From: an uncultured bacterium
GTDB taxonomy: Bacteria > Verrucomicrobiota > Lentisphaeria > Victivallales > UBA1829
DNA: 5,493 nt
Assembly: GCA_900549045.1 (NCBI GenBank)
Contig: URNE01000189.1
Location: 1-5,493 of the forward strand
Direction: 5' to 3'
The notes beneath the pieces are model-generated. The model did not search any database. It was not told the origin of the DNA and saw only the letters and a list, made by a program, of their open reading frames with translations. The first letter of the stretch is position 1; each line of letters begins with the position of its first letter. Below, piece after piece: positions 1 through 5,296 of the stretch. Position numbers and translations under genes: made by a program.

Positions 1-70
1 GAAAAACACAATAGCTGAAGATGTTGATTGCATATCTCTTTCTGGGATGTTGCCGTTTTTTCCAGCCAAA

Positions 71-111
71 ATAAAAAGCCGGAAAACCGCATCGGACAAT
101 TTTCCGGCTTT
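71..111 (-). terminator. Intrinsic terminator ending the minus-strand operon
   Basis: A perfect 12-bp inverted repeat is present: AAAGCCGGAAAA at 75-86 and TTTTCCGGCTTT at 100-111, separated by a 13-base loop. Read on the minus strand, the stem is followed directly by the tract TTTTTATTTT (partly stem, partly down to about 68), which is the classical hairpin plus U-run arrangement. It begins 33 bases after the stop codon of the oxidoreductase gene, so it most likely ends transcription of the whole gene set. In the plus direction the run of T after the stem is short, so a bidirectional role is weaker. Confidence 0.88.
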
Positions 112-144
112 CTGGAGCACTGCTGAAATCAAACGGCTACCCGG

Positions 145-1296
145 TCACCTCCACACGACTCCGATCTCCTCCGGAAGCTGGTCCCGCACGAAACAGCGGT
201 CAAAGACTTCCGGGATCCCGTCGATCAGGTACTGTCCGTCACTTTCGCGTCTTGAGACACACTCCTTCAGTTCGACCGGCTGAAGTTTCTCCGAAAGCAT
301 TTCGATGCAGTTCGTATGCTCCCGCGCAATCGCCAAAGAGCAGAGGAAGCGCTCTTCTCCGGAAATTTTGCGGACGACGTCCATGAACATGTCGTCGTTT
401 GCCGGCTGAACGATACCGGATGCAATCACGGCGCCGTCTTCGGAACAGATGTTCCATCCGCGGTCCACATTCCAGAAAACCGATCCGCGCTCGCACCGGA
501 TGCGGATGACCGGATTGAGATTGACCGGAACCGCATGAGAGAGCAGCATCGTCAGCCGGCTTCCCGTGCTGACCGTAAAGCGGACCGCGCAGGTATCGAA
601 AGTCTCGATTTCCTTCCGCGCGCGCCAGAGCGTTCCTTCCGCCTCAACGGCATGAGCGGATTCGCCGAATCGTTCCCCCGCCAGGAAAAGTTCCAGATTC
701 AGATAATGGGCGAACGCATTGTTGATCGGAGAATCCCAGACCGGGCTTCCGTCGGCCGCCGCACGTCTGCCCGCCCAGTTGTTGCGCCGGTAATACTGAT
801 CCGCACGCGGCCAGAGCCCCTTGCAGACAATGCTCTCAACCCGTCCGACGCGTCCGGTCAGAAGATACTGTTTCAAAAACTGAATCTCCCGTCCGTAGAT
901 ATGCTGAAACCCGACGGCGACGAATTTTCCGGACTTTTTTTCCGCTTCCATCATGCGCCGGATTGCGGCGACGGACCCTGCGGCCGGCTTTTCCACCAGC
1001 ACATTCGCGCCGTTTTCCAACGCCTGAACGGTCAGAGGTTCATGGAACGCAATTCCGGTCGGAATGCAGACCAGATCCAGCTTCCCGCGCAATTCCGCGA
1101 ACATCGCGTCGGCGGACGAGTAAATCCGCGCACCGCATTCCCGGAGCTGTCCGATCTGCGCCGCCGCCTCTTCCGGATTGATGACGACTGCCGCGGAGAA
1201 CTCCGCAACGCCCAGCCGCACAAGCCGGATGATCCGTTCAAAATGATTGTATCCGTAGCCGGACACCCCGATCAGCCCGATTCTGACTTTTCCCAT
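145..1296 (-). CDS. Gfo/Idh/MocA family NAD(P)-dependent oxidoreductase
   Basis: This is a 383-residue cytoplasmic protein with no signal peptide. The N-terminal Rossmann fold shows the dinucleotide-binding loop GLIGVSGYG at residues 7-15, a CIPTGIAFHEP strand-turn near 77-87, and the family's EKP motif at 102-104, whose lysine is the usual catalytic residue. The C-terminal alpha/beta substrate domain follows. Members normally oxidise or reduce a hydroxyl of a sugar, inositol or aminosugar; a few relatives are NAD-dependent glycosidases, so that is not excluded. The usual D-x3-H catalytic pair is not seen; instead there is DSPINNAFAH, with Asp188 nine residues before His197. I chose ATG at 1296 because AAGGA lies 10 bases upstream and the Rossmann fold begins four residues in. 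An upstream ATG at 1329 would add 11 residues of no visible function. The gene is last in the operon, 33 bases before the terminator. The substrate is unknown. Confidence 0.9.
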   Translation of the reverse strand: MGKVRIGLIGVSGYGYNHFERIIRLVRLGVAEFSAAVVINPEEAAAQIGQLRECGARIYSSADAMFAELRGKLDLVCIPTGIAFHEPLTVQALENGANVLVEKPAAGSVAAIRRMMEAEKKSGKFVAVGFQHIYGREIQFLKQYLLTGRVGRVESIVCKGLWPRADQYYRRNNWAGRRAAADGSPVWDSPINNAFAHYLNLELFLAGERFGESAHAVEAEGTLWRARKEIETFDTCAVRFTVSTGSRLTMLLSHAVPVNLNPVIRIRCERGSVFWNVDRGWNICSEDGAVIASGIVQPANDDMFMDVVRKISGEERFLCSLAIAREHTNCIEMLSEKLQPVELKECVSRRESDGQYLIDGIPEVFDRCFVRDQLPEEIGVVWR

Positions 1297-1351
1297 ATCC
1301 CGTATATCCTTGTCAATGTTTGAGTTCATTCCGCCGTTTTCTTCCGCAATT

Positions 1352-1447
1352 TCAGCGAGAGGACTGCCGGAGGCGCCGGAAAACCTCGAACGGCTGATAC
1401 CATTCGCGATCCCAAAGGGAGTGCGAAACGATGCGGAACGATTTCAT
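1352..1447 (-). pseudogene. 5' remnant of a GH38 alpha-mannosidase gene
   Basis: This 31-codon frame lies in what otherwise looks like an empty gap between the module protein and the oxidoreductase. It begins with ATG 8 bases after the preceding stop codon, with GAGGG just before it, and reads MKSFRIVSHSLWDREWY then QPFEVFR. Bacterial GH38 alpha-mannosidases start in exactly this way, with a short beta strand, HSHWDREWY and then PFE-FR. In that family the second His and the Asp of HSHWD bind the catalytic metal. Here the second His is Leu (residue 11, codon CTT, one base from CAT). After residue 24 the similarity ends and a TGA follows. The remaining 55 bases before the oxidoreductase show no further GH38 sequence, so about 2.5 kb or more of a normal-length gene would be missing. 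A functional short peptide or chance resemblance is possible but less likely. The family call is from memory of the motif, not from a search. Confidence 0.62.
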
Positions 1448-1455
1448 AAGCCCTC

Positions 1456-2055
1456 TTATTTCCCGCGGAACGCCCGCGGATTGAGCGTAATTGCAATCAT
1501 GCCGATATTGATCTCCTCGCGCGGCGAAATCCGGATTGTGTGTCTGCCTTTTTTGAGAAACACCGGCCACTGCGCGCGTTTCGGGAACTTGGCGTCAAAG
1601 AACTGAATCCACTGTGTTTTGTTGAATTCCGTTTTTTCGAACTGATGCGCAAGCGCGCCCGCAATCATCGGGGCGCCGTCAATGCCGAAAAACAGCGAAT
1701 CGTGATGCGAAACCGGCTTCGTGTCGAACATCACACGGGCGAAAAGACAGTAATTGCCGTCGGCGGGAACCTCGAATGTCATTTCAATCAGTTCCGCAGA
1801 GCCGGCTTCCGCCGGAGCGCCCCACGGTGGAAACTGCAGAAGACCGTCTTTCTGCAGCGGCTTGCCGTCGTCAAGAAGGTCGAAGTTCCCTCCGTTCGCG
1901 GATTTCGACATATCAAGATAAACCGTGTCGTTCCGTTTCGGCAGAAGCGGCGTTCCGCCCTGGACAACGCAGGACATGTCATCCTCCGCAAAGGCGGAGG
2001 GAACCAGCGGGAAGGCCAGAACGGCCGCGGCAAGAAGTGCGAGTTTTCTGTTCAT
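1456..2055 (-). CDS. Secreted stand-alone carbohydrate-binding-like module protein
   Basis: This is a 199-residue exported protein. Residues 1-23 are a signal peptide (MNRK, hydrophobic core, AFA cleavage site before EDD). Residues about 43-196 form one beta-rich domain that aligns over its full length with the C-terminus of the protein encoded just upstream. Shared landmarks are DG--Q-P--G-PA--GS, FEVP-DG-Y, HDS-F, a Trp at 149 (724 in the neighbour), and the ending FLK-GRH---I-PREE--IG-IAIT. The last motif is typical of beta-sandwich modules that accompany glycan-active enzymes, so polysaccharide binding is a reasonable inference; no catalytic residues are apparent. I chose ATG at 2055 because AAGGG sits 7 bases upstream; a TTG two codons earlier would lie against that site. 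Translation is probably coupled to the upstream gene, 12 bases away. The ligand is unknown. Confidence 0.88.
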   Translation of the reverse strand: MNRKLALLAAAVLAFPLVPSAFAEDDMSCVVQGGTPLLPKRNDTVYLDMSKSANGGNFDLLDDGKPLQKDGLLQFPPWGAPAEAGSAELIEMTFEVPADGNYCLFARVMFDTKPVSHHDSLFFGIDGAPMIAGALAHQFEKTEFNKTQWIQFFDAKFPKRAQWPVFLKKGRHTIRISPREEINIGMIAITLNPRAFRGK

Positions 2056-2061
2056 TTTCAA

Positions 2062-2069
2062 TCCCTTTC
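2062..2069 (-). promoter_or_regulatory. Ribosome binding site overlapping the upstream stop codon
   Basis: On the minus strand the junction reads TGAAAGGGATTGAAAATG. The Shine-Dalgarno GAAAGGGA shares bases with the TGA stop of the 775-residue gene, and the ATG of the 199-residue gene is 12 bases after that stop. This spacing decides the start (ATG at 2055 rather than TTG at 2061) and suggests that a ribosome finishing the first gene re-initiates on the second. The two genes are in the same reading frame, separated by this single stop. Confidence 0.75.
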
Positions 2070-4395
2070 AGTTTTTGTATTCAAAAGCATAGTGTTTGTC
2101 CGTGATGGCGATCAGCCCAATCCGCGTCTCTTCGCGCGGAGCGATGTGAAGAACATGACGTCCCGCTTTCAGGAAGAACGCCCCGCGGCTCTCCTGATGT
2201 CCGACCGCTTCCGAAACCATGAACCAGCGCGCCTCTCCGCTCCTCGCCGGAGAAAAATCTCCGCGGCGCATCGGCTGTTCGTCAAACGAATAGAAGAATG
2301 AATCGTGCAGCCCGACCGGTTCCGGCGGAGCACAGCGGACAAAGACGCCGTAAAACCCGTCCTTCGGGACCTCGAATTCAAAGGAGAGACGCTCCGGGGA
2401 GCCGGGCTTTGCCGGTTCTCCGCGGCGCGGCAGCTGAACCATGCCGTCCTCCTCCGGACCAAGCGAAGGATCAAGACGGGGAAAAACCCGTTTCGCATCG
2501 GCTTTTTCCGGATTGAAATAGACTGCGAAATCTTTTCCTCCGTGCGGCTTCAGCGGCATCATCCAGCCCGTTTTGGCGTAAACGGATACCGGACAGCTCA
2601 GTCCGTCGGCGAAACGCACCAGGAACGCGCCGCGCATGAGCGGCTGTTTCGCAAAACGCGCCGGATCAAGCTTCACCCTGAACGAAACCCCTTCCCCGGG
2701 GTTGATTTTTCCGGAAGCGGGCAGAACTTCAAACCAGTCGAAATCCCGATTCTGCGCGATCCGGAATTCCACGGGAACGTTTCCTGTATTTTGCGCTGCA
2801 AGAGACATCTCCGTTTTCCCCGCAGCAAACATCATCTTTCCTTGATTCAAAACGACCGGGACCGGGCGCAGGGGAAGCGCAGGCGCGCCGTCGCCGCCGA
2901 ACGCTCCGGCGTCCGGATTCTCATCTCCGGCAACCGGGACGCCGCGTTTGCGTGCGGGGGAATCCGGACTCAGGCGGTAATCGCCCGCGGAGGGGTTGCG
3001 GAACTGCGGATCGGCGTCGTTCAGCAGATTTCCCGCCATGACTGCAGAGGGAAGCTCCGCATGTTCCACAAGATTGGCGCGTCCGTCGAAAATATTGTTA
3101 TACAGGAAAAGTTTGTGATGTTTCAGCACATCGGTTCCGCGTCCGGGTCCGGAAAAGGTGTTGCCGAAAATATAACTTGCGGCAAACTTTCCGCTGCGGG
3201 GCGACGCCGTTTTCAGGAAGAGGTTGACCTCCCCGCGCTCGTCTCCCATATCGCTGACGAGGTTGTTGTACACGTAGCTCGGTCCTGTCATGCATCCCTG
3301 AATGCTCACGCCGCAGAGCGCGCCTTCAAAGCGGTTTCCGAAACAGCGGACATTCTGCTGACCGCCATCCAGTTCGATGTTGTCGTCGTTGCAGAAAATC
3401 ATGAAATTGCCATAGATTTCCGCATCCTGATTGAATCCGCCGCGCGGATGAAAGTTGCCCCAGCCCTCCACTGCGTCATTGAAACGGTGAGCGTCGCTGC
3501 CGATGAAATCGTTGTACCGGATCACCGTGTTGCGCACGACGTGCACCATGACGGCTTCCGGTCCGGCGGGGTGAGCGTAAGTCCAGCTGTTCGCGCGTCC
3601 CAGCGGATCGTGGATGTAGTTGCGCTCGACGAGCAGATTGTCCGAATTTTTCAGATAGATTGCGGCGTCGTAGTTGAATCCGTTGAAACTCTTCGGAAAC
3701 TTTCCGGCAGCGGGGTAGAAACGTCCGTTGAGATCAAACCTCTGAACTCCGGCGCGTCCCCAGCCGGATATATCGCAATTGGCGATCCGGATATGCGAAG
3801 ATTTTTCCACATGGATTGCATTGGACATTCCGCCCCGGATGACCAGACCGTCCAGCAGAACATACTTTGCATTGCGGATATTGATCATGGCGCTGGACGA
3901 GTGGTAACGGAAATTCTTCTCCTTGAACGCCGCCTGTTTCGGATTGGTCAGGACGAATCCCGGTTTGACCGTGTAACGGATCCAGCCGTCCGGCGCCCCC
4001 TGATCATTGATCGTCAGATGCCCGCCGAAGTTTTTCTCATCCAGAACGATTGTTTTCGCAACCGGGACCGGAGCGCCCAGAGTACGGAACTTTCCGCGTC
4101 CGTCCGGAAGAGTTTTTCCATCGGGGGTCCGCAGCTCAAACTCGTAAGCGGCATCCTCCTTCAGATAAATGACGCTGCCGCGAAGCTCCGGTTTTTCGAG
4201 GTCGTGAACCGGCGCAAACCCGGCGACCCATTTTTCCGTTCCGCCCTCCCGGACATACGGCAGCACATCCTGTCCGGCTGTTCCGGACCAGTAATACGAA
4301 CATCCGCGAAACAGCGGAACCAGCTGCAGTTTCGCTTCCGCCGCTCCGGCAAACGCCGAAATCAGCACAAAGCAAAGGATAAAAAAACGTTTCAT
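2068..4395 (-). CDS. Secreted right-handed parallel beta-helix protein with Ig-like and carbohydrate-binding-like C-terminal domains
   Basis: This is a 775-residue exported protein. Residues 1-21 are a signal peptide ending AEA. Residues about 22-107 resemble a small beta-sandwich (LRGSVIYLKEDAAYEFELR) often seen before beta-helix folds. Residues about 165-480 are the helix: repeated short turns such as NAKYVLLDGLVIRG, SHIRIANCDISG, DNLLVERNYIHD, NTVIRYNDFIG and NVRCFGNRFEG, closing with the familiar GDYRLSPDSPA and DAGAFG. Residues about 510-608 are Ig-like, with NTGNVPVEFRI and SGKINPGEGVSFRVKLDP. Residues about 620-771 repeat the module found alone in the next gene. Helical proteins of this type are often polysaccharide lyases or hydrolases. 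The acid-rich turn NDDNIELDGG (336-345) is a candidate active or metal site, but I cannot name a CAZy family. I chose ATG at 4395 because AGGAG lies 5 bases upstream and the signal peptide starts there; extending to 4530 adds 45 unrelated residues that overlap the pseudopilin gene. Confidence 0.92.
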   Translation of the reverse strand: MKRFFILCFVLISAFAGAAEAKLQLVPLFRGCSYYWSGTAGQDVLPYVREGGTEKWVAGFAPVHDLEKPELRGSVIYLKEDAAYEFELRTPDGKTLPDGRGKFRTLGAPVPVAKTIVLDEKNFGGHLTINDQGAPDGWIRYTVKPGFVLTNPKQAAFKEKNFRYHSSSAMINIRNAKYVLLDGLVIRGGMSNAIHVEKSSHIRIANCDISGWGRAGVQRFDLNGRFYPAAGKFPKSFNGFNYDAAIYLKNSDNLLVERNYIHDPLGRANSWTYAHPAGPEAVMVHVVRNTVIRYNDFIGSDAHRFNDAVEGWGNFHPRGGFNQDAEIYGNFMIFCNDDNIELDGGQQNVRCFGNRFEGALCGVSIQGCMTGPSYVYNNLVSDMGDERGEVNLFLKTASPRSGKFAASYIFGNTFSGPGRGTDVLKHHKLFLYNNIFDGRANLVEHAELPSAVMAGNLLNDADPQFRNPSAGDYRLSPDSPARKRGVPVAGDENPDAGAFGGDGAPALPLRPVPVVLNQGKMMFAAGKTEMSLAAQNTGNVPVEFRIAQNRDFDWFEVLPASGKINPGEGVSFRVKLDPARFAKQPLMRGAFLVRFADGLSCPVSVYAKTGWMMPLKPHGGKDFAVYFNPEKADAKRVFPRLDPSLGPEEDGMVQLPRRGEPAKPGSPERLSFEFEVPKDGFYGVFVRCAPPEPVGLHDSFFYSFDEQPMRRGDFSPARSGEARWFMVSEAVGHQESRGAFFLKAGRHVLHIAPREETRIGLIAITDKHYAFEYKN

Positions 4396-4400
4396 GTTCA

Positions 4401-4405
4401 CTCCT
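4401..4405 (-). promoter_or_regulatory. Ribosome binding site of the beta-helix protein gene
   Basis: AGGAG on the minus strand lies 5 bases upstream of ATG 4395. It fixes that start, since the longer open frame from 4530 would run into the preceding gene and precede the signal peptide with 45 non-hydrophobic residues. Confidence 0.7.
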
Positions 4406-4449
4406 GTCTGTTGTTTCAAAGGAAACGGTCTGTTTCTCAAACATCGGAC

Positions 4450-4475
4450 CGGGATACGGAATCGTTCCGTTCCCG
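4450..4475 (-). other. Strong intergenic stem-loop after the pseudopilin gene
   Basis: On the minus strand the sequence CGGGAACGGAACGATTCCGT then ATCCCG can fold into an 11-bp stem (CGGGA plus ACGGAA against TTCCGT plus TCCCG) with one bulged base and a 3-base loop. It begins 20 bases after the pseudopilin stop codon. No U-run follows, so it is not a typical intrinsic terminator. It could protect the 3' end of the pseudopilin transcript, act as a leaky terminator, or be a dyad operator (the core ACGGAA-TCG-TTCCGT is a perfect 6-3-6 palindrome). The rest of the 100-base gap (4396-4495) shows no convincing promoter. Confidence 0.6.
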
Positions 4476-4495
4476 CCGATTTTCCGCGGTTCGAA

Positions 4496-5278
4496 TTATT
4501 CCTGCTCAAATGCGGACGCCCAGTCGCCAAGCGTTCCCCCAGTCAGAGCGTTGCAGCGCATTTTGTTGCCCGCATGACCATCTGCGTAAAGAACATTCGA
4601 CGTCCTCCGGTGGCGGTAGTGCACTCGGTTGTCGGTATATTCCGGCTGAAGAAAACGCCGGTCATGGTTGATGAGCGACGTTACATTTCTGCCCTCGTAC
4701 AGATGCGGAAAGCGCGAAGGGCTCTTCAGGCGGGAGAGCGGAATCACCGGATAATTGGTCATGTCGGCCGCCGGGTTGCTGTAGATTATTCCCGCATTGT
4801 TCGGAATCACATACGACTGGTTCAGCGCATCCCACGTGGAATTTTTGTCATAAGCCAGACGGTTGTCCAGATCCGACGGACGGCTCCCCAGCGTCACCGA
4901 AGGACATGCCAGAAGCGAATGAACGACATTCAGTTCAAAGACGCTTGCTCCGTTCCGGTTCACTTTCCGAGTCCGGGCGTTTTTCATGATGTAGTGATTG
5001 GCGAAATATCCCTGCGGAGCCGAAAACTCAAAATAGGGATTGGAATCGCTCTCCTGAACTTTGCAGGACTGCCGCATCAGCGTTCCGCCGAAGTCGTTGC
5101 TGTACTGCTGGAACATCAGCCCCAGCTGCTTGATCTGCGACGTGCAGGAAACAGTCTGCGCTTTCGCCCTGGCGGAATTCAACGCCGGAAGAAGCATTCC
5201 GGCAAGTATAGCGATTATCGCAATTACCACCAGGAGCTCTATGAGCGTGAATTTGTATTTTGTTTTTCCGGTTTTCAT
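4496..5278 (-). CDS. Type II/IV pseudopilin-like protein with H-X9-DG motif
   Basis: This is a 260-residue protein with a prepilin N-terminus: a basic leader MKTGKTKYK, then FTLIELLVVIAIIAIL beginning at residue 10. Glu14, the conserved +5 Glu, is present, and the hydrophobic helix runs to about residue 32. Prepilin peptidase would cut before Phe10; the residue at -1 is Lys rather than the usual Gly. The C-terminal part contains H-X9-DG (His223 to Asp233-Gly234, in HRRTSNVLYADG), the processing-associated motif of the large pseudopilin family expanded in Planctomycetes and Lentisphaerota. CTSQIKQLG at 45-53 and four cysteines (45, 72, 125, 242) fit that family. Such proteins probably sit in the inner membrane or a pseudopilus; their exact role beside polysaccharide genes is not established. 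The start is firm, with AAGGAGGG 7 bases upstream. The gene lies 18 bases after the previous stop, so it is likely co-transcribed with it. Confidence 0.93.
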   Translation of the reverse strand: MKTGKTKYKFTLIELLVVIAIIAILAGMLLPALNSARAKAQTVSCTSQIKQLGLMFQQYSNDFGGTLMRQSCKVQESDSNPYFEFSAPQGYFANHYIMKNARTRKVNRNGASVFELNVVHSLLACPSVTLGSRPSDLDNRLAYDKNSTWDALNQSYVIPNNAGIIYSNPAADMTNYPVIPLSRLKSPSRFPHLYEGRNVTSLINHDRRFLQPEYTDNRVHYRHRRTSNVLYADGHAGNKMRCNALTGGTLGDWASAFEQE

Positions 5279-5285
5279 AACAAGA

Positions 5286-5293
5286 CCCTCCTT
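5286..5293 (-). promoter_or_regulatory. Strong ribosome binding site of the pseudopilin gene
   Basis: AAGGAGGG on the minus strand, 7 bases before ATG 5278, is close to the perfect anti-16S match. It is the best ribosome binding site in the window, suggesting the pseudopilin is made at a higher level than its neighbours. Confidence 0.8.
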
Positions 5294-5296
5294 TTT

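Noticed and set aside
1..33. Possible start of a further minus-strand gene (ATG at 33 with the AG-rich stretch AGAAAGAG upstream)
   Set aside because: Only 11 codons are visible before the window edge (MQSTSSAIVFF), with no family signal. It may be real but cannot be supported.
1311..1316. TTGACA on the minus strand as a -35 box for the oxidoreductase gene
   Set aside because: A matching -10 box at normal spacing would fall inside the coding sequence, and the hexamer overlaps the ribosome binding site region.
1297..1329. Upstream ATG at 1329 as the start of the oxidoreductase
   Set aside because: It would add 11 polar residues before the Rossmann fold, and its possible ribosome binding site (GGAAG, 11 bases away) is no better than AAGGA before ATG 1296. 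It cannot be fully excluded.
1423..1442. Tandem 10-mers GCGAAACGAT and GCGGAACGAT one helical turn apart, as an operator; the 10-mer CGGAACGATT also occurs inverted at 4460-4469
   Set aside because: The tandem copies fall inside the GH38-like remnant and simply encode S-F-R and I-V-S, and similar CGTTCCG words occur inside other genes. The shared 10-mer is probably chance.
4413..4436. Alternative small hairpins (GAAAC/GTTTC/GAAAC) upstream of the beta-helix gene as an attenuator
   Set aside because: The stems are only 5 bp and AT-rich, with no leader peptide or U-run, so this is likely chance.
2305..4671. A 788-codon plus-strand open frame, with three further long plus-strand frames
   Set aside because: They are in exact antisense codon register with well-supported minus-strand genes, have low-complexity Arg-rich translations without domains, and cross gene boundaries. 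Codon preference of the real genes explains them.
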